Below, one piece after another: positions 1 through 5,781 of a DNA stretch of 6,227 bases. The DNA is from an uncultured Clostridiaceae bacterium. GTDB lineage: Bacteria > Bacillota > Clostridia > Lachnospirales > Lachnospiraceae. Under the pieces are notes generated by a model that saw nothing but the letters and a program-made list of their open reading frames with translations, ran no database searches and was not told the DNA's origin. The position numbers were made by a program, and so were the translations under genes. Position 1 is the first letter of the stretch. Each line of letters starts with the position of its first letter. Location of the stretch: the NCBI GenBank assembly GCA_949948825.1, contig CATLIJ010000158.1, positions 1 through 6,227 on the forward strand, read 5' to 3'.

Positions 1-29
1 CAACAGTCCAGCTGATATAAAAATTCCAT
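1..29 (-). CDS. Start of an unidentified gene, cut by the left edge
   Basis: On the minus strand an ATG at 29-27 opens a frame reading MEFLYQLDC before the window ends. It is preceded by a good ribosome binding site (AAGGAG at 40-35, 5 nt away) that lies inside the last codons of the TRIC family gene. The start is only 2 nt past that gene's stop codon, so this is probably the third gene of the same operon and translationally coupled to it. Nine residues are too few to assign a family; the hydrophobic, aromatic start would suit a membrane protein, but that is a guess. The existence of a gene start is fairly well supported, its function is not. Confidence 0.6.
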
Positions 30-31
30 TT

Positions 32-682
32 TTACTCCTTTCCCATTGCTGTGGGCAGATTCCATCTGTATTTTCTTGCCAGGATGCGGATCGCAACCAC
101 CAGCAAAGCGCTGATAACCATGGAAGGGTCATTTCCAATCCACTGAATCAGACTTACATAGCAGACAGCTCCGGCGATAGATGCGCAGGCATATACGTGT
201 TTTTTCAGGATGGCAGGGGTCTGGCCTGCCATAATGTCCCGAAGAAGTCCTCCGCCTACTCCTGTAATGGTTCCTAAAAAGATCATAAGAAAATGATAAT
301 TCCCAAACCCAGCTTCTATGGCAGTATCAATACCAACTACAGTAAAAGCCCCCAATCCCACTGCATCCAAAAAGTTCAGAATCCGCTCATAGATGTCTGA
401 TTTCAGCATTTCCAATGTGACCTGATGGGATCTTACAATGGCAAACAGAATCAGGACAGACAGGAATGCAATCCATACATACACCGGGTTTACAAATAAG
501 GTGGGCGGATGGATTCCAATGATCAGATCCCGAAGCATTCCGCCGCCTACAGCTGTGGTCACGCCCAGGACAATAATGCCTAACAGGTCCAGCTGTTTTT
601 TGATTGCTACCATGCCGCCGGAACAGGAGAAGGCAGCAGTACCGATTATCTCGATGAGAAAAAATACAGTGAGGTTATTCAT
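32..682 (-). CDS. TRIC/UPF0126 family membrane protein (putative cation channel)
   Basis: A 216-residue, very hydrophobic protein with the duplicated architecture of the bacterial TRIC-like (UPF0126, YicG/YadS type) family. The two halves each carry the family signature: GGGMLRD at residues 46-52 and GGGLLRD at 143-149, each inside a predicted membrane helix. Further hydrophobic stretches lie near residues 5-27, 33-50, 66-84, 104-122, 130-148, 163-182 and 187-202, consistent with the seven helices usual for the family; the length is also typical. Prokaryotic TRIC homologues form trimeric potassium/cation-permeable channels in the cytoplasmic membrane, but the physiological role of most UPF0126 members is unknown. 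The ATG at 682 is supported by GGAGGA at 696-691, 8 nt upstream, and overlaps the TGA of the AraC-type gene (ATGA), implying translational coupling. The family call is firm; transport specificity is not visible. Confidence 0.93.
   Translation of the reverse strand: MNNLTVFFLIEIIGTAAFSCSGGMVAIKKQLDLLGIIVLGVTTAVGGGMLRDLIIGIHPPTLFVNPVYVWIAFLSVLILFAIVRSHQVTLEMLKSDIYERILNFLDAVGLGAFTVVGIDTAIEAGFGNYHFLMIFLGTITGVGGGLLRDIMAGQTPAILKKHVYACASIAGAVCYVSLIQWIGNDPSMVISALLVVAIRILARKYRWNLPTAMGKE
35..40 (-). promoter_or_regulatory. Ribosome binding site for the left-edge gene
   Basis: Read on the minus strand this is AAGGAG, 5 nt before the ATG at 29-27. It lies within the last codons of the upstream gene and is the main evidence that a further gene begins at the left edge. 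Confidence 0.6.
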
Positions 683-1518
683 TGGCCATATCCTCCAATC
701 AGATTTTTATGGGTTTTTCTGTAACCGGACGGAGTCATGCCAGTAACAGATTTAAAGACCCGGTTAAAGTGGGTCAGATTGGAAAAGCCGGTTTCACTGC
801 AGATTTCTGTAATAGTCTTGTTCGTTTCCATAAATTTCCTCTGTGCATTCATAATTCTTGTAATGTTTACATATTGAATCACTGTGCTGTCTGTGTATCG
901 TTTAAATTCCCGGCACAGATAATACGGACTGATATAAAAATGACGGGCAAGCTGTTCCAAGGAGATATCCTCCTGATAATGGCCATGAATATAGCTGATG
1001 ATCTGGCTCATCCGGTCATCCTCCTGTTTTTTGGAAGGGTCCTCCCGGCGAAGCTGAAGGATAATAAAAAACAACATCATGTTCAGTATTGTATGGCAGT
1101 AGCGGCTTTTTAACTCCGAGGTATTGTATTGTTCATAAAGCAGGGTTTCCAACATGCTGTGAAGAACCTGGCGTGTCCGCGGTTCGGGGTGATACAGGCC
1201 GTTGCCATTGTCCAGCATGTTCTGCAGCTCCAGGGAATCGACTTCATCTCTGTGGAAATACAGAACCAGACGGCGGAATGGCACATTTTCATCCCCATAG
1301 GAGCGGTGCAGAATATAGGGGGAGAACAGAATCAGCTCACCGGGGCGCATGGTGTACATATCGTCCTGGAGCATGTGATGCCGCTCTCCGTCTTCCAGAA
1401 AATAAAGTTCATAGTAATTGTGATAATGAGATTTGATCATATTGTCATTGACTCCGCTGATGCGCTCGCAGGCAAGTGTGCTGCCCTGGGCCATTCGGAT
1501 TCCTGCCTGATCGATCAT
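679..1518 (-). CDS. AraC family transcriptional regulator with N-terminal cupin sensor
   Basis: A 279-residue regulator with the usual two-domain AraC layout. The N-terminal half (about residues 25-90) is a cupin-like ligand-binding domain: H31, H33 and E37 in HYHNYYELYF, then RPGELILFSPYILH with H71. Residues 110-165 form a helical linker. The C-terminal part (about 170-270) holds two helix-turn-helix motifs, at about 185-206 (ISLEQLARHFYISPYYLCRE) and 235-257 (TITEICSETGFSNLTHFNRV), ending in the family signature MTPSGYR at 261-267. It is cytoplasmic and DNA-binding. It is transcribed divergently from the GH31/TRAP operon and is likely its regulator, with a sugar or sugar acid as effector (inference from position). 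The ATG at 1518 has AGAAAGGA at 1537-1530, 11 nt upstream, somewhat far; an internal ATG at 1494 (M9) is an alternative that would remove only eight non-conserved residues. It overlaps the TRIC gene downstream by 4 bp. Confidence 0.94.
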   Translation of the reverse strand: MIDQAGIRMAQGSTLACERISGVNDNMIKSHYHNYYELYFLEDGERHHMLQDDMYTMRPGELILFSPYILHRSYGDENVPFRRLVLYFHRDEVDSLELQNMLDNGNGLYHPEPRTRQVLHSMLETLLYEQYNTSELKSRYCHTILNMMLFFIILQLRREDPSKKQEDDRMSQIISYIHGHYQEDISLEQLARHFYISPYYLCREFKRYTDSTVIQYVNITRIMNAQRKFMETNKTITEICSETGFSNLTHFNRVFKSVTGMTPSGYRKTHKNLIGGYGQ

Positions 1519-1573
1519 TCTTTTCTCTATCCTTTCTGTACGAAAAGCGATTAAAAATTTTGTCTATGGGTTC

Positions 1574-1602
1574 ATTATACTATTCCTCCCTGAAAATAGC
1601 AA
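1574..1602 (-). promoter_or_regulatory. Predicted sigma-A promoter of the AraC-type gene
   Basis: On the minus strand, TTGCTA (1602-1597, four of six consensus bases) is followed after exactly 17 nt by a perfect TATAAT (1579-1574). Transcription would start near 1567 and give a leader of about 50 nt before the ATG at 1518. This is the best complete promoter in the intergenic region. It is sequence match only, with no experimental support. Confidence 0.6.
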
Positions 1603-1608
1603 GATATG

Positions 1609-1614
1609 TATAAT
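1609..1614 (+). promoter_or_regulatory. Candidate -10 box for the GH31/TRAP operon
   Basis: A perfect TATAAT on the plus strand, part of the palindrome TATAATTATA (1609-1618). No recognisable -35 lies 16-18 nt upstream; that area reads CCTCCCT. This would suit a promoter that needs an activator such as the neighbouring AraC-type protein. If used, transcription would start near 1621, just before the 13-bp inverted repeat. A weaker alternative further down is TTGTCT (1653-1658), 17 nt, TACAAA (1676-1681). Which one is real cannot be decided by eye. Confidence 0.35.
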
Positions 1615-1623
1615 TATATAAGA

Positions 1624-1662
1624 AAAAAGACAATATTCGTATGGTATTGATATTGTCTTTTT
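1624..1662. repeat. Perfect 13-bp inverted repeat: operator or leader hairpin
   Basis: The left arm AAAAAGACAATAT (1624-1636) is the exact reverse complement of the right arm ATATTGTCTTTTT (1650-1662), with a 13-nt loop between. In RNA the core GACAATAT/ATATTGTC would form a stem followed by a T-rich tract, resembling a weak intrinsic terminator that is nearly symmetrical on both strands. It sits between divergent promoters where no gene ends, about 60 nt before the hydrolase start. It may therefore be a protein-binding site or a leader attenuator rather than an ordinary gene-end terminator. Confidence 0.65.
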
Positions 1663-1680
1663 ATTATCATAAAAGTACAA

Positions 1681-1690
1681 AAACCGGTTT
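1681..1690. repeat. 10-bp palindrome AAACCGGTTT in the operon leader
   Basis: A perfect self-complementary decamer 15 nt before the TAAGGAGG ribosome binding site. It could be a half or core operator for a dimeric regulator. Palindromes of this size are expected a few times per 6 kb by chance, so only its position makes it worth recording. Confidence 0.3.
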
Positions 1691-1705
1691 GAGTAAAATA
1701 ACAAT

Positions 1706-1713
1706 TAAGGAGG
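1706..1713 (+). promoter_or_regulatory. Ribosome binding site fixing the GH31 start
   Basis: TAAGGAGG, a near-perfect anti-16S match, ends 8 nt before the ATG at 1722. It argues against an in-frame ATG at 1641, which has no such site and lies in the loop of the inverted repeat, and against the out-of-frame ATG at 1717. Confidence 0.85.
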
Positions 1714-1721
1714 ACAATGGT

Positions 1722-4223
1722 ATGAGAATCTGTACAACAGCACAGGCAGTACGTCAGAAGGATAACTATTTTTCCATTGAAACCAACAGTGTGGAGATTC
1801 GGGTGTGGTTTCTGACAGATTCTGTTCTGCGAATCCGGGCAGGGTTTGACGGAGATTTTGCAGAAGAGTCTTACAGCCTGGTTCTGACCGCGTGGGAAGA
1901 CCGTATGGATGGTTTTATGAAGAATTACCGGAAAAGGATTGAGACAGCCGAGGCGGTGCTGACGGACGGAGATGGCGAGGCTGTGATCCAGGGACGTGAA
2001 CTGAAGGTGATTGTGGAAAAGAATCCTTTCCGGATTTGTGTCTATGACAGAGAGGGAACCCAGCTTCATGGAGATATTGTGGATCTTGCCTATCAGGAGG
2101 ACAGCAATCATCGCCGTATCCATACCAGTGAGATTTCTGCAGGGGATTGTTTTTATGGATTTGGGGAAAAGAGCGGAGAATTTAACAAGGCGCAGAAATT
2201 TATGGGGATGAGCCCAAAGGATGCCATGGGCTATAACCCGAAGGAAACAGATTCTCTCTATAAGCATATCCCTTTTTATATTAAGCTGAATCGGGATACG
2301 AAAAAGGCGGTGGGATATTTCTATCACAATACCTATGAGTGTGATTTTGATATGGGGCGTGAAAAGAGTAATTACTGGAAAATGCACAGCCGTTACCGGA
2401 CGGATGGCGGGGATATTGATTTGTTTTTGATTTCAGGCCCTTCTGTCCGCCAGATCGTAGAGCGTTATACGGATTTGACAGGAAAATCGGCTATGCTGCC
2501 CCGGTGTGCGTTGGGATATTTGGGATCTTCCATGTATTATCCGGAACTGGATCAGGATTGTGATGATGCAATCATAGATTTTATTGACACAACCAGGGAG
2601 GAAGGGATTCCGGTAGATGGATTTCAGCTTTCCTCCGGGTATTGTACAGTGGAGACGGATAAAGGGATTAAGCGCTGTGTGTTTACCTGGAATAAAAAGC
2701 GGTTTAAAGATCCAAAGGACTTCTTTGCTCAGATGAAAAAGAGAGGAATTACGGTAACTCCTAATGTGAAGCCGGGGATTCTTCTGATTCATCCCATGTT
2801 AGAGGAAATGAAAAGCAAGGGTATGTTTGTAAAGGCCAGTGACAGCGATGAGCCGGGAGTGGGAACCTGGTGGGGCGGAAAGGGTGTTTTCGCGGATTTT
2901 ACCAACCCGGAAACCAGGGAAAACTGGAAGGGGCTTTTGAGAGAGCATGTGCTGGAATATGGCACCAGCTCTGTGTGGAATGATAACTGTGAGTATGACA
3001 GTATGGTGGATAAGGACAGCCGTTGTGACTTTGAGGGAAAGGGCGGAACAATCGGACAGCTAAAGTCTGTGATGTCGAATATTATGTGTCACATTACGGA
3101 TGAGGCGATTCATGAGACGTTTGAAAACACCCGTCCTTATATTGTCTGCCGGTCCGGACATTGCGGAATCCAGCGTTATGCCCAAACCTGGGCAGGGGAT
3201 AATCTGACCTGCTGGGATGCGCTGAAGTACAACATTGCCACGATTTTGGGAATGAGCCTTTCAGGGGTGGCAAACCAGGGCTGCGATATCGGCGGATTTT
3301 ATGGCCCTGCTCCGGAGGGAGAGCTGTTTTTGCGGTGGATACAGAATGGAATTTTCCAGCCGCGGTTCTCGATTCATTCCACCAACACGGACAATACGGT
3401 GACAGAGCCCTGGATGTACGGGGATTTGAAGGAGGATATCCGTCATGCCATTGAGTTCAGGTATCAGTTAAGCCCGTATTTATATTCTCTGACAGCCCGC
3501 GCTCATGAGACAGGACTTCCCATTATGGAGCCCATGTGCAGTGCATTCCAGAATGATCCAAAATGCTATGAGGAGGGAGTGGACTTTATGTTCGGAGATT
3601 CTCTCCTGGTGGCGAATGTGGTGGAAAAGGGCGCCAGAACCCGCAGCATTTATCTGCCGGAGGGGGATCGTTTTTATGATTATTATACCAGAGAGGAGCT
3701 GGAAGGGGGACAGACAATCGAGATTCCGGTAACTTTATCCAGTATTCCTCTGTATGTCCGCAGCGGCGCCATTATTCCAATGGCAGGAAATAAGCTGGAC
3801 AATCTGACGACCCAGCAGGCGACTTCGATTGTGCTGCTGTGTGCGGCGGACCGGGATAATACCTTTACGCTCTATGAGGATGACGGCGTAACCATGGGTT
3901 ATGAAAAAGGGGATTATTTAAAGACACAGATTACCATGACTGTGGGAGAACGCACTTATCTTGATTTTAAGCATGAGGGCAGCTACAAGACAGCAGTGGA
4001 CTCTATGTACATTGACATGATTCACAGGGATAAGTCTCCTTACTGGGTGACGGTGGAGGATCAGCAGATTCCTCATTTCCTCCACAGGCGGAAATTTGAG
4101 GAGGCAGAGTGCGGCTGGTATTACAGCCAGCGGTTAAAATCCGTGCAGATTAAATACAAAAATCCCGGAAGGGATTATCGGGTTCTGGTTTCCTTTGAGC
4201 AGTTTGATTTGATTGGAATGTGA
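1722..4223 (+). CDS. Glycoside hydrolase family 31 enzyme (alpha-glucosidase/alpha-xylosidase type)
   Basis: An 833-residue protein with full GH31 architecture. The N-terminal beta-sandwich (about 1-240) contains YGFGEK at 145-150, the equivalent of the family's YG(L/F)GE motif. The catalytic (beta/alpha)8 barrel (about 255-590) has nucleophile D421 in WNDN (419-422), general acid/base D493 in WAGDN (490-494), FADFTNP from F390, LSGV...GCDIGGF, and H552 in RFSIH. A proximal beta domain follows, then a distal DUF5110-like domain with LYEDDG at 717-722. GH31 enzymes are retaining alpha-glycosidases, acting on alpha-glucosides, alpha-xylosides, sulfoquinovosides and others. There is no signal peptide, so it should act in the cytoplasm on imported substrate. 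Where most members have W-x-D-x-D-Y, this one reads QLSSGY (302-307), so glucose specificity should not be assumed. It is first in an operon with TRAP transporter genes, 17 nt before dctP. Family certain, substrate unknown. Confidence 0.95.
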   Translation: MRICTTAQAVRQKDNYFSIETNSVEIRVWFLTDSVLRIRAGFDGDFAEESYSLVLTAWEDRMDGFMKNYRKRIETAEAVLTDGDGEAVIQGRELKVIVEKNPFRICVYDREGTQLHGDIVDLAYQEDSNHRRIHTSEISAGDCFYGFGEKSGEFNKAQKFMGMSPKDAMGYNPKETDSLYKHIPFYIKLNRDTKKAVGYFYHNTYECDFDMGREKSNYWKMHSRYRTDGGDIDLFLISGPSVRQIVERYTDLTGKSAMLPRCALGYLGSSMYYPELDQDCDDAIIDFIDTTREEGIPVDGFQLSSGYCTVETDKGIKRCVFTWNKKRFKDPKDFFAQMKKRGITVTPNVKPGILLIHPMLEEMKSKGMFVKASDSDEPGVGTWWGGKGVFADFTNPETRENWKGLLREHVLEYGTSSVWNDNCEYDSMVDKDSRCDFEGKGGTIGQLKSVMSNIMCHITDEAIHETFENTRPYIVCRSGHCGIQRYAQTWAGDNLTCWDALKYNIATILGMSLSGVANQGCDIGGFYGPAPEGELFLRWIQNGIFQPRFSIHSTNTDNTVTEPWMYGDLKEDIRHAIEFRYQLSPYLYSLTARAHETGLPIMEPMCSAFQNDPKCYEEGVDFMFGDSLLVANVVEKGARTRSIYLPEGDRFYDYYTREELEGGQTIEIPVTLSSIPLYVRSGAIIPMAGNKLDNLTTQQATSIVLLCAADRDNTFTLYEDDGVTMGYEKGDYLKTQITMTVGERTYLDFKHEGSYKTAVDSMYIDMIHRDKSPYWVTVEDQQIPHFLHRRKFEEAECGWYYSQRLKSVQIKYKNPGRDYRVLVSFEQFDLIGM

Positions 4224-4227
4224 GAAA

Positions 4228-4234
4228 GGGGGAG
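4228..4234 (+). promoter_or_regulatory. Ribosome binding site fixing the dctP start
   Basis: GGGGGAG ends 6 nt before the ATG at 4241 and follows the hydrolase stop codon by 4 nt. A GTG at 4220 is in frame and overlaps that stop, but it would place this site inside the coding region and add seven residues ahead of a normal lipoprotein signal. The ATG is preferred. Confidence 0.75.
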
Positions 4235-4240
4235 AAACTC

Positions 4241-5263
4241 ATGAAAAAGATTGCGGCGGTTATAATCGCATTGAGTATGGCTGCTATGTCTGTCACCGGC
4301 TGTTCCCAGTCCGGTGCAGGCAGCAGCGCGGCTGCCACTCCGGAGAATCCCATGGTTCTGACACTGGCTCATGGATTGAGTGAGACGCATACCGTGCATA
4401 TTGCCATGACCGAGTTTGCAGAGCAGGTGGAGGAAAAGACCGGGGGACGAATCCAGGTGAGGATTCTTCCCAACGGCCAGTTGGGTTCGGAAAATGAAAA
4501 TATGGAGCAGCTCATGGCAGGGGTGATTTCCATGACAAAGGTATCTGCGCCTGGGCTTGCCACATACAATGAAGCTTATCATGCTTTTGGCCTGCCTTAT
4601 ATTTTTGATGATACGGAGAATTTTTATCATGTGATGGATTCAGCGCAGATGCAGGACTTTTTCCTGTCCTCGGAAAAGGACGGGTTTGTGACACTGACGT
4701 ATTATACATCGGGAGCACGGTCTTTTTATACTAAAAATAAGGCGATCCGCACGCCGGAGGATCTGAAGGGGCTGAAGATCCGGGTGCAGGATATGAAGTC
4801 TCAAACAGATATGATGCAGGCTTTGGGGGGAATCCCGGTAGCAATGTCTTATGGGGATGTATATACTTCTCTTCAGACCGGCATTATTGACGGTACGGAA
4901 AATAATGAAACCGCGCTGACCACCGGAAAGCATGGGGAGATCTGTAAGGTCTATTCCACGGATCAGCATGCCATGATTCCGGATGTAATGGTTATGAGCG
5001 CCAAGGTCTGGCAGAATATCAGCCCTGAGGATCAGAAAATTATTTTGGAGGCAGCCCATGAGTCTACGGAAAGCCATAAGATTGCCTGGGATGCTGCCAT
5101 TGATGAGGCAATCGCCGAGGCGTCCTCTCAGATGAATGTGGAATTTGTAAATGATGTGGATAAGGAAGCGTTCCGTCAGGCTACCAGCGGAATGATCGGG
5201 GAGTATTGTGCTCAGTATCCGGGGGTGCAGACGCTTCTTGATACCATTGATTCAGTAGAATAA
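4241..5263 (+). CDS. dctP: TRAP transporter solute-binding lipoprotein, DctP family
   Basis: A 340-residue extracytoplasmic binding protein. It starts with a lipoprotein signal (MKKIAAVIIALSMAAM, lipobox VTGC with C21), so it should be lipid-anchored on the outer face of the membrane, as expected in a Gram-positive. A short Ser/Ala/Gly linker (22-34) leads into the DctP fold. Family landmarks are LPNGQLGSE (76-84), GAR with R160, LKGLKIRV with R181, YGDVYTSLQTGIIDGTENN (204-222) and PDVMVMS (247-253). In characterised homologues such as SiaP the arginine equivalent to R181 holds the ligand carboxylate; the spacing R160-R181-N221 (21 and 40 residues) closely matches SiaP R127-R147-N187. A small carboxylate- or other anion-bearing solute, such as a sugar acid, is therefore likely; the exact ligand is not readable. 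It lies 17 nt after the hydrolase and 14 nt before dctQ. Confidence 0.95.
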   Translation: MKKIAAVIIALSMAAMSVTGCSQSGAGSSAAATPENPMVLTLAHGLSETHTVHIAMTEFAEQVEEKTGGRIQVRILPNGQLGSENENMEQLMAGVISMTKVSAPGLATYNEAYHAFGLPYIFDDTENFYHVMDSAQMQDFFLSSEKDGFVTLTYYTSGARSFYTKNKAIRTPEDLKGLKIRVQDMKSQTDMMQALGGIPVAMSYGDVYTSLQTGIIDGTENNETALTTGKHGEICKVYSTDQHAMIPDVMVMSAKVWQNISPEDQKIILEAAHESTESHKIAWDAAIDEAIAEASSQMNVEFVNDVDKEAFRQATSGMIGEYCAQYPGVQTLLDTIDSVE

Positions 5264-5277
5264 GGGGGAGGTTTCTA

Positions 5278-5781
5278 ATGAAAGAGTTATTTACGGTTGT
5301 AAAAAGAGGAATGACGAAGCTTCTTGCTGCGATTGCTACTTTGCTGTTATCCATTATGACCTTGCTGGTGCTGTACCAGGTATTTACCCGGTACGTCTTA
5401 AACAGCCCTGCGGCGTTTACAGAGGAGCTGGTTCGCTATTTCCTGATTTGGACGGGATTTATCGGGGCTGCCTATGCTTTTATTACCAGGGAGCATATGT
5501 GCCTGGTGTTGGTGCGTGACAGCTTAAGCCCGGAGAAACGGCGGATACTTATGACTTTTATTGATGTGCTGATTTTGGTTTTTGCAATTTTTGTCATTAC
5601 TGTGGGCGGTTTTAAGCTGGCTATGAGCGCCCAGAAGGTGTTTTCCGCGCTTTTGGGGATTCCAAGAAGCCTGGTGTATGCTATGGCGCCGATTTCCGGC
5701 CTGTTTATTATTGTGGCGCAGGTGATCAACATCTATGAGGATGTGACTGGTATTACCATCGAGGGAGGGAATGAAGAATGA
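5278..5781 (+). CDS. dctQ: TRAP transporter small permease, DctQ family
   Basis: A 167-residue integral membrane protein with four predicted helices (about residues 14-36, 52-70, 88-112 and 128-151), the normal size and topology of the small TRAP subunit. The characteristic stretch includes YQVFTRYVLN (33-42), FTEELVRYFLIW (47-58), AAYAFITREHM (64-74) and a basic SPEKRR loop (84-89) before the third helix. DctQ scaffolds the large permease and together with it docks the loaded binding protein. The ATG at 5278 is preceded by GGGGGAGG at 5264-5271, 6 nt away. Its TGA overlaps the dctM start by 4 bp (ATGA), so the two membrane subunits are likely translated in a coupled way. Confidence 0.95.
   Translation: MKELFTVVKRGMTKLLAAIATLLLSIMTLLVLYQVFTRYVLNSPAAFTEELVRYFLIWTGFIGAAYAFITREHMCLVLVRDSLSPEKRRILMTFIDVLILVFAIFVITVGGFKLAMSAQKVFSALLGIPRSLVYAMAPISGLFIIVAQVINIYEDVTGITIEGGNEE

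Noticed and set aside
682..1554. Several plus-strand open frames opposite the AraC-type gene
   Set aside because: Low-complexity shadow translations without ribosome binding sites or family motifs; the minus-strand AraC signature is unambiguous.
1634..1654. Three TATT repeats at 1634, 1645 and 1651 as possible AraC-type half-sites
   Set aside because: Very short, AT-rich and only partly phased (11 and 6 nt); indistinguishable from base composition, and two of them lie in the inverted repeat arms.
1624..1662. Ordinary bidirectional gene-end terminator
   Set aside because: Both flanking genes start here rather than end, and the stem is AT-rich; an operator or leader attenuator fits the position better.
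1641..1721. In-frame 27-residue N-terminal extension of the GH31 gene from ATG 1641
   Set aside because: No ribosome binding site precedes 1641, the ATG lies in the loop of the inverted repeat, and a near-perfect TAAGGAGG sits 8 nt before ATG 1722.
1614..2387. Long minus-strand open frame (257 codons) opposite the 5' part of the GH31 gene
   Set aside because: It is antisense to a certain GH31 domain, has no recognisable family features, and is explained by codon bias of the real gene.
4220..4240. GTG start at 4220 for dctP, overlapping the GH31 stop
   Set aside because: It would put the GGGGGAG site inside the gene and add MRKGEKL ahead of a typical lipoprotein signal; ATG 4241 has correct spacing.
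4175..5077. Minus-strand open frames opposite dctP
   Set aside because: Shadow frames of a well-supported DctP coding region; no start signals or domain features.
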